Part shown: positions 30,345 through 39,471 of the stretch, piece by piece
Layout of the letters: each line of letters begins with the position of its first letter
Numbering within the stretch: position 1 is the first letter of the stretch
Assembly: GCA_963771985.1 (NCBI GenBank)
Contig: CAVYVO010000022.1
Span: 124,001 to 188,000 of the forward strand
Origin: Trebonia sp963771985
Lineage (GTDB): Bacteria; Actinomycetota; Actinomycetes; Streptosporangiales; Streptosporangiaceae
DNA length: 64,000 nt
Direction of reading: 5' to 3'
Notes under the pieces: generated by a model
Databases searched by the model: none
The model's input: the letters and a program-made list of their open reading frames with translations, nothing else
What the model was told of the DNA's origin: nothing
Translations under genes and position numbers: made by a program

Positions 30345-31508
30345 ATGACGATCGACTGGAACCCTTCCCCGGGCCCGACGCTGGGCGTCGAGTGGGAGGT
30401 ACAGCTCATCGACGCGGAGACGCGCATGCTCAGGCAGGAGGCCGGGGAGGTGCTGGCTGGCCTGCCAGGCCTGCAGGAAAGCGGCGAGCACCCCAAGATG
30501 AAACACGAGCTGATGCAGTCCACCGTTGAGGTCATCACCGGGATCTGCGGAACCGTCGCCGAAGCCAAGGCCGACCTCGCGATGACAATCAAGGAGCTGC
30601 AGCGCTCGGCCGAGCCGCACGGCATCGTGCTGGCCGGCTCGGGCACCCACGCGATGAGCGACTGGCGGGACGCGAAGATGGCGCCGAGCCAGCGCTATTC
30701 GGAGCTGGTCGAGCAGATCCAGTGGCCCGCCCGCAGGCTCCAGACCATGGCCGCGCACGTACACGTCGGGCTGCGGGACGCCGACCGGGCGATGCCGGTC
30801 GTCAACGCGCTCGCCACCTACCTGCCGCACTTCCTCGGGCTCACGGCCTCCAGCCCCTTCTGGTCGGGCCACGACACCGGCCTCGCCTCGTGCCGCTCGG
30901 TCGTCTTCGGCGCCCTGCCGAACACCGGCCCGCCGCCCGGGCTGCCCGACTGGCGGTGCTTCGAGCAGTACATGGACACCCAGCTGCGGGCGGGCACGAT
31001 CCGGACGATCAAGGAGGTGTGGTGGGACGTCCGGCCGCACCCGGACTTCGGCACCGTGGAGCTCCGCATCGCCGACGCCGTCCCGACGTTCCGCGAGATC
31101 GGGATGCTGACCGCGCTGGCGCAGTGCCTGGTGCAGCTCTTCGACACACAGCTGGACCGCGGTTACCAGCTGCCGAGCAGGGCACCATGGGTAAACAGGG
31201 ACAACAAGTGGCGCGCCCTCAGGTACGGGCTCGACGCTACCGTCATCACCGACGACTCCGGCGCGACCGCGCCGCTCCGGGACGAGGTCTATGAGCTGCT
31301 TCGTGACCTGGAGCCGGTAGCATGGCGGCTCGGCTGTGCTGAAGAGCTCGCGGTCGCGTCCGAGGTGCTTGAGTGCGGTGCCCCGTACGAACGGCAGCGT
31401 GCCGTGCACGCCGCCTATGGCGACCTGACCAGCGTGGTGGACGCGCTCGTCACCGAGTTCGCGGAGGACCGGTTCGTCCTCAGCGGGGATGGTGGGCATG
31501 GAGGGTAA
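30345..31508 (+). CDS. Carboxylate-amine ligase, glutamate-cysteine ligase type 2 (YbdK-like)
   Basis: A 387-residue GCS2-family enzyme, probably joining the gamma-carboxyl of glutamate to an amine such as cysteine, with ATP. The N-terminus PGPTLGVEWEVQLID carries the family's metal/ATP-binding acids. KHELMQSTVEVITGICG, GTHAMSDW, AAHVHVGLRDADRAM and TVELRIADAVPT are conserved blocks. The ATG at 30345 follows GGAGG by 8 nt. Its last codons overlap the start of the M20 amidohydrolase gene, so the two are probably co-translated. The real amine substrate is unknown. Confidence 0.87.
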   Translation: MTIDWNPSPGPTLGVEWEVQLIDAETRMLRQEAGEVLAGLPGLQESGEHPKMKHELMQSTVEVITGICGTVAEAKADLAMTIKELQRSAEPHGIVLAGSGTHAMSDWRDAKMAPSQRYSELVEQIQWPARRLQTMAAHVHVGLRDADRAMPVVNALATYLPHFLGLTASSPFWSGHDTGLASCRSVVFGALPNTGPPPGLPDWRCFEQYMDTQLRAGTIRTIKEVWWDVRPHPDFGTVELRIADAVPTFREIGMLTALAQCLVQLFDTQLDRGYQLPSRAPWVNRDNKWRALRYGLDATVITDDSGATAPLRDEVYELLRDLEPVAWRLGCAEELAVASEVLECGAPYERQRAVHAAYGDLTSVVDALVTEFAEDRFVLSGDGGHGG

Positions 31509-32745
31509 TCACCTCATCGCGGACCTGGACGCGTTCCTCGCGGCGCGTGCGCCGGAGCTGATCGAGTTCCGCCGCGACCTGCACGCGCACCCGGAGCCGG
31601 CGGACAGCGAGTACCGCACCACCCGGCTGCTCGCCGACCGCCTGACCGAGGCCGGCCTGCGCCCGGTCGTGCTCCCGGGCGGAACAGGCTTGCTCGCCGA
31701 CATCGGCTTGCTGCACGAGAACGCCGATCATTCGGAACGGGCGGTGGTGGCTCTCCGCGCGGACCTCGATGCCCTCCCGATGGCCGACGAGAAGGACGTG
31801 CCCTACCGGTCCACCATCCCCGGCGCCTGCCACGCCTGCGGCCACGACGTGCACACGGCGGTCCTGCTCGGCACCGGCCTGTTCCTGGCCGGGCAGGCGG
31901 AAGCGGGGCTGCTGCCCGGCCGGATCCGGCTCATCTTCCAGCCCGCCGAAGAGACCAGCACCGGCGCCCAGGCCGTGATAGCCGCGGGCGGCCTCGACTC
32001 GGTGGGGCGGATCTTCGCGCTGCACTGCGACCCGAGGCTGGACGTCGGCAAGATAGGCGTCCGCTCGGGACCGATCACCGCCGCCTGCGACCACATCAAG
32101 GTCACGGTCACCGGCCCGGGCGGGCACACGGCCCGGCCGCACCTGACCGCCGACGTGGTGTACGCGCTGGGAAAGATCGTGACCGAACTCCCGGCCGTGC
32201 TGTCCCGCAGGATCGACCCCAGGTCGAGCCTGAGCCTGGTCTGGGGCAGGATCAGCGCCGGCTCGGCGGCGAACGCGATCCCCCACGAGGGGATCGCGGA
32301 GGGCACGGTGCGCTGCCTGGACGACGGGGCCTGGAACTCGGCCCCCGGCCTGGTCGAGGACCTCGTCCAGTCGGTGGCGGCCGGCTACGGGGTAGCCGCC
32401 GAACTGGAGTACCTGCAGAACACTCCGCCGACGGTGAACGAGGAGACGAGCGCCGCCATGTTCTCCGCCGCCGCGACCAGCGTCCTTGGCCCCACCGCCG
32501 TGACGCACACGCCGCAGAGCCTGGGCGGCGAAGACTTCGCCTGGTACCTGTCGTCGGTCCCCGGCGCGCTCGCCAGGCTCGGCACCCGGACCCCCGGGGC
32601 GCCGGTCCAGTACGACCTGCACCAGCCCGCGTTCGACGTCGACGAGCGCGCGATCGGCGTCGGCGTCCGCGTCCTGGCGGCCACCGCGCTGACCGCCCTG
32701 TGGCAATTCGGCTCCGCTGTCTCCGAGACCATGCTGACGCAGTGA
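31489..32745 (+). CDS. M20 family amidohydrolase (N-acyl amino acid hydrolase type)
   Basis: A 418-residue metallopeptidase-fold enzyme that likely deacylates an N-acyl amino acid or similar amide. The metal site is clear: FRRDLHAHPE, VALRADLDALPM, GACHACGHDVHTAVLLG and FQPAEETSTGAQAVI (catalytic Glu pair). QSLGGEDFAWYL supplies the last metal ligand. A lid domain lies at about residues 190-300. It overlaps the carboxylate-amine ligase gene by 20 bp and the next gene by a GTGA, so three genes are tightly coupled. The ATG at 31489 or 31498 may be used. Confidence 0.92.
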   Translation: MVGMEGNHLIADLDAFLAARAPELIEFRRDLHAHPEPADSEYRTTRLLADRLTEAGLRPVVLPGGTGLLADIGLLHENADHSERAVVALRADLDALPMADEKDVPYRSTIPGACHACGHDVHTAVLLGTGLFLAGQAEAGLLPGRIRLIFQPAEETSTGAQAVIAAGGLDSVGRIFALHCDPRLDVGKIGVRSGPITAACDHIKVTVTGPGGHTARPHLTADVVYALGKIVTELPAVLSRRIDPRSSLSLVWGRISAGSAANAIPHEGIAEGTVRCLDDGAWNSAPGLVEDLVQSVAAGYGVAAELEYLQNTPPTVNEETSAAMFSAAATSVLGPTAVTHTPQSLGGEDFAWYLSSVPGALARLGTRTPGAPVQYDLHQPAFDVDERAIGVGVRVLAATALTALWQFGSAVSETMLTQ

Positions 32746-33419
32746 GTGACCCGTCCGGCCCACGATCCCGGCAGACGTTCCGGTCGCCGTTCGCGGTCGC
32801 GATCTGGTGGCTATGGGTCCTGTTCGCGGCCGGGAACCTGATCGACCTGGCCGTGCAGGGCCGCGATCACCTGGCCGTAGTGGCCGTCTTCATCCTGCTC
32901 CTGATCACCGGCGTGATGTACGTGACCGTGCAGCGTCCCCGCATCGTCACCGACGACGCCGGGATGACGATCAGGAACCCGCTGCGCGACCACCGGGTCG
33001 GCTGGCCCGCCGTGGCCGGGATCGACGCCGCGGACCTGCTGCGCGTGCGATGCGAATGGCCGCTCGGCGACGAAGGCGACGACCGCACGGGGAAGCGGGC
33101 CATCTACGCGTGGGCGGTGCAGACCGCCCGCCGCAAGCAGGCGGTCGCCGAGATGCGCGCGCAGCGCCACCGGTCAGGCAGGCGGACGGCGCCGGGAACC
33201 ACGGGACCGTTCGGCGCGCCCGAGGCCGCCGAGGCCGCCGGCCAGCCGCCCACCGTCGCGGACGCCGAGCACGTGGTGGCCACGCTGACCGGACTCGCCG
33301 GGCAGCGGCGCGCCACCGCCCACGGCACGCCGTCCCCGCCGGTGAGCACCTGGTACTGGCCCGCGTTCGCCGCGATCATCATCCCCGCGCTCGCCCTGCT
33401 GATCGCGACACTCACTTAA
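32742..33419 (+). CDS. PH-domain-like membrane protein
   Basis: A 225-residue protein. Two hydrophobic segments (VAIWWLWVLFAAGNLIDLAV and VVAVFILLLITGVMYV) are followed by a short beta-rich module, PRIVTDDAGMTIRNPLRDHRVGWPAVAGIDA, that matches actinobacterial bPH_6-type PH domains. A charged Arg-rich helix, a Pro/Ala linker and a final hydrophobic segment (WPAFAAIIIPALALLIATL) complete it. The GTG start overlaps the amidohydrolase stop. Its 3' end is overlapped on the opposite strand by the reading-through cyclotransferase-like gene. Function is unknown. Confidence 0.82.
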   Translation: MSDPSGPRSRQTFRSPFAVAIWWLWVLFAAGNLIDLAVQGRDHLAVVAVFILLLITGVMYVTVQRPRIVTDDAGMTIRNPLRDHRVGWPAVAGIDAADLLRVRCEWPLGDEGDDRTGKRAIYAWAVQTARRKQAVAEMRAQRHRSGRRTAPGTTGPFGAPEAAEAAGQPPTVADAEHVVATLTGLAGQRRATAHGTPSPPVSTWYWPAFAAIIIPALALLIATLT

Positions 33420-33926
33420 CGGGGGGTTGAAGGGGGGTCGTCCCCCTAGGGCAAGCAGAGCTAAGGCCGGCAGCTGGCCGCCCGGCGGCTCGGACGGCCG
33501 CGCGCGCAGCCAGTTGACGTAGTCGTCCGGCGCCCCGGCCTTGCCCGCCGCGGTGGCCAGGCTGGCCACGGTCCGCGCCGAGGGCAGCCCGCCTTCATAG
33601 GCGTCCAGCACATACAGCCAGGCGAGGACGTCTCCGTCGAGCGTCTGCACCCGGACCTTGAGCTTGCGGTAGAAGCCGAGAGTCACCCCGTCCCAGCTAT
33701 CGAGTTCCTTCTCGTCGATCTCCGGGACGTCGTAGAGCACGACGAACACCCGCTGCGGGGTGTCCTCGACAACAGTGGTGAGCGCACCGTCCCAGCCGAT
33801 GTCCTCACCGCCGAAAGTCAGGCGCCAGCCCTCCAGCCACCCGGTGCCCCGCTGCGGGGAATGCGGGCAGCGCGCGAGCATCTGCGCCGGATCCATGTTG
33901 CTGCCGTAGGCGGCGTATAGTGCCAC
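33174..33926 (-). CDS. Gamma-glutamylcyclotransferase-like protein with repeat-encoded tail
   Basis: The first ~150 residues form a GGCT-like fold: VALYAAYGSNMDPAQMLARCPHS (the YGSN loop binds substrate), WRLTFGGEDIGWDGALTTVVED, VFVVLYDVPEIDEKELDSWDG and a family C-terminal segment DDYVNWLRA. After LALLAL the frame runs through the palindromic repeat (GGRPPFNPP) and then about 80 further codons antisense to the PH-domain gene, which look non-conserved. A normal stop has probably been lost to the repeat. The GTG at 33926 fits the family start. Confidence 0.83.
   Translation of the reverse strand: MALYAAYGSNMDPAQMLARCPHSPQRGTGWLEGWRLTFGGEDIGWDGALTTVVEDTPQRVFVVLYDVPEIDEKELDSWDGVTLGFYRKLKVRVQTLDGDVLAWLYVLDAYEGGLPSARTVASLATAAGKAGAPDDYVNWLRARPSEPPGGQLPALALLALGGRPPFNPPLSECRDQQGERGDDDRGERGPVPGAHRRGRRAVGGGAPLPGESGQRGHHVLGVRDGGRLAGGLGGLGRAERSRGSRRRPPA
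33421..33462 (-). repeat. Palindromic GGGGGACGACCCCC repeat at a convergent gene junction
   Basis: On the minus strand it reads ctctgcttgccctaGGGGGACGACCCCCC followed by ttcaacccccc, matching the glgP copies in core, flank and spacing. It begins 1 bp after the PH-domain gene stop and is translated in the opposing gene. Confidence 0.9.
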
Positions 33927-34001
33927 GCTGCCTAAGCGTAGAGCGTAATCGCCGAGGGCGGCGTACAACGCAGCGGTCAACGTGCGGGATAATTGCCCAA
34001 C

Positions 34002-35399
34002 GTGACATTGCCCCGTCCACGTGTCGCCATCCTGGGCGGCGGCCCCGGCGGCTACGAAGCCGCACTGGTGGCCGCCCAGCTCGGTGCCGAGGTAACTGTC
34101 GTCGACGAAGACGGCCTCGGCGGCGCCTGCGTCCTCACCAACTGCGTCCCCAGCAAGACACTCATTGAGTCCTCGACCGCCATGACCTCGCTGGGCCGCT
34201 CGGCCTCGCTCGGGCTGCAGCTCGCCAACAGCGACAACCCCGAGGTCGAGGTCGACGCGCCCGCCCTGTACGCCCGGATCAAGGCCCTGGCCGCGGCCCA
34301 GTCACACGACATCGCCGAGCACGTGGCCGCCGAGGGCATCCGGATCATCCGGGCCAGGGGCCAGCTGACCAGCGCGCACACAATCGAGGCCGCGGGGACG
34401 ACGGTCGCCGCGGACGTGGTGCTGATCGCGACCGGGGCAAGCCCGCGGGCACTGCCGGACACGGTGCCAGACGGCGAGCGCATCCTCACCTGCCGCCAGC
34501 TCTACGACCTCCCCGAACTGCCCGAGGAACTCATCGTGGTCGGCTCCGGCGTGACCGGCGCCGAGTTCGCCAGCGCCTACCAGGCACTCGGCTCCCAGGT
34601 CACGCTCGTGTCATCCCGGGAGCGCGTGCTCCCGCACGAGGACAAGGACGCCGCCGTCGTCATCGAGGGCGTCTTCAGGCGCCGCGGCATGAACGTGCTC
34701 GGCAGGTCCCGCGCCGAGGCGGTGCACCGAAAGGGCGACACGGTGGTGGTCACCCTGACCGACGGCCGGACGCTGACCGGCTCGCACTGCCTGCTCACCG
34801 TCGGGATGGTCCCGAGCACGGCCGGCATCGGCTGCCAGCGGGCGGGGGTCAACCTGGACAGCCGCGGCTTCATCGAGGTGGACCGGGTCTCACGCACGTC
34901 CACGCCCGGCGTGTACGCCGCCGGCGACTGCACCGGCGTGCTGATGCTCGCCTCCGTGGCGGCCATGCAGGGCCGGATCGCGATGTGGCACGCCCTCGGC
35001 GAGGCGGTCCAGCCCATCAGGCTCAGCCACGTCGCCGCCACCATCTTCACCGACCCCGAGATCGCCTCCGTCGGCGTGTCCCAGGCCACCGTGGACAGCG
35101 GCGAGGTCACCGCCCGCGTCGTGAAGCAGCCCCTGGCCACCAACCCGCGCGCGAAGATGGCCGGAATCCGCGACGGCTTCGTCAAGATCTTCGCCCGGCC
35201 GGGCACCGGCATGGTCCTCGGCGGCGTAGTCGTCGCGCCCCGCGCCAGCGAGCTGATCCTGCCGCTCTCGATCGCCATCGAGCAGAACCTGTCGGTCGAC
35301 CAGATCGCCCACACGTTCTCGGTCTACCCCTCGCTGTCCGGCAGCGTCACCGAAGCGGCCCGCACGGTCATGGAGTTCGGCACCGACGCTATCTTCTGA
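34002..35399 (+). CDS. lpdA: Flavoprotein disulfide reductase-family NAD(P)H dehydrogenase (LpdA-like)
   Basis: About 465 residues. The FAD motif is VAILGGGPGGYEAALVAAQLGA. The redox segment GGACVLTNCVPSKTLI has both cysteines (C-x4-C). A second dinucleotide motif, ELIVVGSGVTGAEFASAYQALG, and the FAD-contact TPGVYAAGDCTGVLMLA follow. The C-terminal active-site region reads FSVYPSLSGSVTEAA, without the His-Glu pair of true lipoamide dehydrogenases. That arrangement fits Mycobacterium LpdA (Rv3303c), an NAD(P)H:quinone reductase, rather than an E3 subunit. The GTG at 34002 is the likelier start; a TTG at 33993 is in frame. It converges with the next gene, overlapping by 11 bp. Confidence 0.88.
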   Translation: MTLPRPRVAILGGGPGGYEAALVAAQLGAEVTVVDEDGLGGACVLTNCVPSKTLIESSTAMTSLGRSASLGLQLANSDNPEVEVDAPALYARIKALAAAQSHDIAEHVAAEGIRIIRARGQLTSAHTIEAAGTTVAADVVLIATGASPRALPDTVPDGERILTCRQLYDLPELPEELIVVGSGVTGAEFASAYQALGSQVTLVSSRERVLPHEDKDAAVVIEGVFRRRGMNVLGRSRAEAVHRKGDTVVVTLTDGRTLTGSHCLLTVGMVPSTAGIGCQRAGVNLDSRGFIEVDRVSRTSTPGVYAAGDCTGVLMLASVAAMQGRIAMWHALGEAVQPIRLSHVAATIFTDPEIASVGVSQATVDSGEVTARVVKQPLATNPRAKMAGIRDGFVKIFARPGTGMVLGGVVVAPRASELILPLSIAIEQNLSVDQIAHTFSVYPSLSGSVTEAARTVMEFGTDAIF

Positions 35400-35967
35400 C
35401 CCGCACCAGAGTTCCGCGCACAGCGTCGAGCACGAGATCCGCCCGCTCCGGCGTCCGCTCACGGGCGAGCATCGCCTCCTCCGCAGCGGCCCACTCCGCC
35501 CAGTGCGGCGCGAACACTTCCCCGTCGCGGTCAAGAGCCCTTTTCTTCCGAACGGAAGCTGGCGCCTCCGCCCACGCCAGCACGCTCTCGAACGCGGCGG
35601 CCCGCCGCGCCCCGGCCCCGACCCCTTCCACGATCAGCAGCCCCGGCGGGTCGAGCGGCACCGGCTCGGCCCACTCGCGCGCGACCCAGTCATAGCGCGG
35701 CACCCGCACAGCCCGCCCGGCCGCGAGCGGCTCAAGCACCTCGGACACGAGAAGGCCGATCCCGCGCTCAAGCCCGTCCCACCCGCCATATAGGTCCTCA
35801 AGCGCCACAACCGGCGCGTCCAGCCGCCGGGCCAGCGCCGCCGCCAGCGTGCTCTTCCCAGCCCCCGACCGTCCGTCAACCCCCAGCACCCGCGTCCGCC
35901 CCGCCCTCGGCGCCGCCGCGAGCAGCGCGCCCCCGAGCGCCCCCACCGCATCCGCCACCCCCGCCAC
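35389..35967 (-). CDS. Uridine kinase-like P-loop nucleoside kinase
   Basis: A 192-residue P-loop NTPase. Walker A GVDGRSGAGKSTLAAALARRL is at residues about 30-50, followed by VVALEDLYGGWDGL (the DxYxxWD substrate loop), PRYDWVAREW, a Walker B-like LLIVEGVGAG and a C-terminal RKKRALDRDGE arginine helix. These blocks match the uridine kinase/phosphoribulokinase superfamily. The substrate is unknown; it may act on a nucleoside or a carboxylated small molecule. The 3' end overlaps lpdA by 11 bp. Confidence 0.85.
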   Translation of the reverse strand: MAGVADAVGALGGALLAAAPRAGRTRVLGVDGRSGAGKSTLAAALARRLDAPVVALEDLYGGWDGLERGIGLLVSEVLEPLAAGRAVRVPRYDWVAREWAEPVPLDPPGLLIVEGVGAGARRAAAFESVLAWAEAPASVRKKRALDRDGEVFAPHWAEWAAAEEAMLARERTPERADLVLDAVRGTLVRVRR

Positions 35968-35990
35968 CCCCTCACCACGCCCGCCGCGGC

Positions 35991-36332
35991 TCAGTGCGAC
36001 GGGCGGCCGAGGTTTGGGTCATCGGGGACCGGGAGGCCGTGCTGCTTCAGCCGCGCCGCACGCACGTCATCGGCGCTGATCAGCACCGTGCCCACGCTCG
36101 CGATCAGCGCGAAACCCGGCACCGCCACCCGCAGCCAGGCCGGGCCCGGCAGGAACGCCAGCGCGACACAGATCGGGACCAGCAGCACAAGCAGCCGCCT
36201 GACCGTCCGGCCGCGCCAGCCGGCGTCGGTCAGCTCGTGCCGCACCCACTCCCGGTTCTCCGGCGGCAGCCGGAACCCGACCGCGAACAGCAGCCACCGC
36301 CCGACGCTTGGATCACCCGGCAGCCGGCCCAT
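35991..36332 (-). CDS. DUF5313-like small membrane protein
   Basis: A 113-residue protein. NREWVRHELTDAGWRGRTVRRLLVLLVPICVALAFLPGPAWLRVAVPGFALIASVGTVL has two hydrophobic stretches (about residues 45-62 and 66-84). The C-terminus is charged: DDVRAARLKQHGLPVPDD. The WVxxxLxxxGWR and RxxRLxxHGLP patterns recall DUF5313 proteins, which are common in actinobacteria and of unknown role. It lies 8 nt downstream of the carboxylase gene on the same strand. Confidence 0.75.
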   Translation of the reverse strand: MGRLPGDPSVGRWLLFAVGFRLPPENREWVRHELTDAGWRGRTVRRLLVLLVPICVALAFLPGPAWLRVAVPGFALIASVGTVLISADDVRAARLKQHGLPVPDDPNLGRPSH

Positions 36333-36340
36333 CCCAGCGG

Positions 36341-38104
36341 TCAGTCCTTGATCTCGCAGATCACAGTGTCCGCCGCCACCGTCTGCCCCACCTCGACGGC
36401 CAGACCGGTAACCGTCCCCGCCTTATGCGCGGCCAGCGGCTGCTCCATCTTCATCGCTTCCAGTATCACCACTGTCTCGCCCGCGGCCACCTGCTGCCCC
36501 TCGGCCGCCACGATCTTCACGATCGTCCCCTGCATCGGGGTAACCAGGGAATCCCCGCTCCCCGCCCTATGCGCCCCCCGGGAGCGACGGGAGCCACCGC
36601 GGGAACCACGCGTACGTTCGGCAGAAGACGAAACAGAGGCGGACGCGACGGGAAGCGACAGGACAGCCGGCAGCACGACCTCCAGCCTCTTCCCCCCCAC
36701 TTCCACCGTCAGCCGCTCACGGGGCGCATCCGCGGCGGTCACCGCGCCGGCCTGCGGCTCGAGCGCCGCCGCGAACTCCGTCTCGATCCAGCGCGTGTGC
36801 ACGTCGAAGTGGTCGCCGGCGAAGGCGGGATCATCCACGACCGCGCGGTGGAAAGGCAGCACGGTCGGCATCCCGCCGATCGTGAACTCGGCGAGCGCGC
36901 GGCGGGAGCGCTCCAGCGCCTGCTCCCGCGTCGCGCCGGTGACGATCAGCTTGCCGATCAGCGAGTCGAAAGCCTGCGGCACCGTCATCCCGGCGGTATA
37001 CCCGGCGTCCAGCCGCACGCCCGGCCCGGACGGCGGGTTCCACTCGGTGATCGTCCCCGGCGCCGGAAGGAAATTCTTCGCCGGATCCTCGGCATTGATC
37101 CGGAACTCGATCGAGTGCCCCTGGCCGGGCGGATCGTCATAGCCGAGCGGCTCCCCCGCCGCGATCCGGAACATCTCCCGCACCAAGTCCAGGCCGGTGA
37201 CCTCCTCCGACACCGGGTGCTCCACCTGCAGCCTCGTGTTCACCTCCAGGAAGCTGATCGTCCCGTCGGCGGCGACCAAGAATTCGCAGGTGCCCGCCCC
37301 GACGTACCCCGCCTCCCGGAGGATCGCCTTCGACGCGTCATAAAGCTGCTTGTTCTGCGCGCCGGACAGGAACGGCGCCGGCGCCTCCTCCACCAGCTTC
37401 TGATGCCTGCGCTGCAGCGAGCAGTCCCGCGTGGACACCACCACCACGTTGCCGTGCGAATCCGCCAGGCACTGCGTCTCCACATGCCGCGGCCGGTCCA
37501 GGTATCGCTCGACGAAACACTGCCCGTTCCCGAACGCCGCGGTGGCCTCGCGGACCGCGGACTCGTAGAGCTCCTCGATCTCCCCGGCGGTCCTGGCGAC
37601 CTTGAGCCCGCGGCCGCCGCCGCCGAACGCCGCCTTGATCGCGACCGGCAGACCATACTGCGCAGCGAACTCCTTCACCTCGGCCGCCGAGCTGACCGGG
37701 CCGTCGGTGCCCGGCGCCAGCGGCGCCCCGACACGCTTGGCGATCTCCCTGGCCTTCACCTTGTCGCCCAGCGCCTCGATGGCGTACGGCGGCGGCCCGA
37801 TCCAGGTTAGCCCCGCGTCGATGACCGCCCTGGCGAACCCCGCGTTCTCGGCCAGGAAGCCGTAGCCCGGATGGACGGCGTCAGCGCCAGACCTGGCCGC
37901 GATCTCGATGATCTTGTCAATGTCCAGGTACGTCTGCGCCGGCGAGCTGCCGTTCAGCGCGTACGACTCGTCGGCGATCTTGACGTGCAAGGCGTCGAGG
38001 TCGGCGTCGGCGTAGATCGCCACGCTGGTGAGCCCGGCATCCCGGCAGGCGCGCGCCACCCGGACCGCGATCTCGCCGCGGTTCGCGATCAGAACTTTCC
38101 GCAA
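36341..38104 (-). CDS. accA: Acetyl-/propionyl-CoA carboxylase alpha chain (biotin carboxylase + biotin carrier)
   Basis: A 587-residue subunit. The biotin carboxylase domain has VLIANRGEIAVRVARACR, GADAVHPGYGFLAENAGFA, the ATP glycine loop KAAFGGGGRGLKV, ERYLDRPRHVETQCL, EFLVAADGTISFLEVNTRLQVEHPVSEEVTGLDLV and ARGs typical of AccA3-type proteins. A Ser/Arg-rich linker (around residues 480-515) leads to the biotinyl domain with VVILEAMKMEQPL, the Lys being the biotin site. It pairs with a separate carboxyltransferase beta subunit, not in this window. It starts at TTG (38104), with GAGGA upstream. Confidence 0.94.
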   Translation of the reverse strand: MRKVLIANRGEIAVRVARACRDAGLTSVAIYADADLDALHVKIADESYALNGSSPAQTYLDIDKIIEIAARSGADAVHPGYGFLAENAGFARAVIDAGLTWIGPPPYAIEALGDKVKAREIAKRVGAPLAPGTDGPVSSAAEVKEFAAQYGLPVAIKAAFGGGGRGLKVARTAGEIEELYESAVREATAAFGNGQCFVERYLDRPRHVETQCLADSHGNVVVVSTRDCSLQRRHQKLVEEAPAPFLSGAQNKQLYDASKAILREAGYVGAGTCEFLVAADGTISFLEVNTRLQVEHPVSEEVTGLDLVREMFRIAAGEPLGYDDPPGQGHSIEFRINAEDPAKNFLPAPGTITEWNPPSGPGVRLDAGYTAGMTVPQAFDSLIGKLIVTGATREQALERSRRALAEFTIGGMPTVLPFHRAVVDDPAFAGDHFDVHTRWIETEFAAALEPQAGAVTAADAPRERLTVEVGGKRLEVVLPAVLSLPVASASVSSSAERTRGSRGGSRRSRGAHRAGSGDSLVTPMQGTIVKIVAAEGQQVAAGETVVILEAMKMEQPLAAHKAGTVTGLAVEVGQTVAADTVICEIKD

Positions 38105-38166
38105 TGCGTCCTCTTCGTGGGGGAGAGGGAGATTGTTCGTAGCTGGACGGAGTCTAGAACAGTACT

Positions 38167-39090
<924 letters not shown>

Positions 39091-39471
39091 CCGGTAGCTC
39101 GCCGAGCCAGCCACTATGGCTACCGTGGCCTGGCGTCCGGCTGACCGTGGTGGGGAGGCTTAGCCGCCGCGCCCACTGAGATCGGATGTTGCCTGGCGAG
39201 CGGCCGGCCGCGCGGCCGCGCGGCCGCGTGCACGGTCCGGAATGTCAGACCTACGCGGGATGCTTGCGGCATCTGCCCCATCACCTAGGAGGGTCCAGTG
39301 ACCAGCTCCGGCCTGCGCCTCGCCCTATCCCCAGGCAGGTGCCCGCAGCCATCCCCCGACTCCCTGGTTATCTCGCCGCCGGGACCAGCCCCACGGTCCC
39401 GGACGAACTGGCGCCCATCGTGCCCTTAGCAGTCCCGTATGTGACGGTCCCGAGGAGAACCAAGGAGAAAT
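39091..39471. other. 381-bp region upstream of the TnpB pseudogene
   Basis: It contains a GC-only run of tandem gcggccgc-like units (about 39201-39228) and one small candidate ORF (39298-39429). It presumably includes the left end of the insertion element; I could not define the boundary. Confidence 0.5.
39298..39429 (+). CDS. Candidate 43-aa protein with strong ribosome site
   Basis: A GTG at 39298 follows TAGGAGGGTCCA, a near-ideal ribosome site at proper spacing. The peptide (start VTSSGLRLALSPGRC, end RTNWRPSCP) is Pro/Ser-rich and matches no family I know. It lies 42 nt before the tnpB start. It could be a truncated host gene cut by the insertion, or a chance ORF. Confidence 0.25.
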   Translation: MTSSGLRLALSPGRCPQPSPDSLVISPPGPAPRSRTNWRPSCP

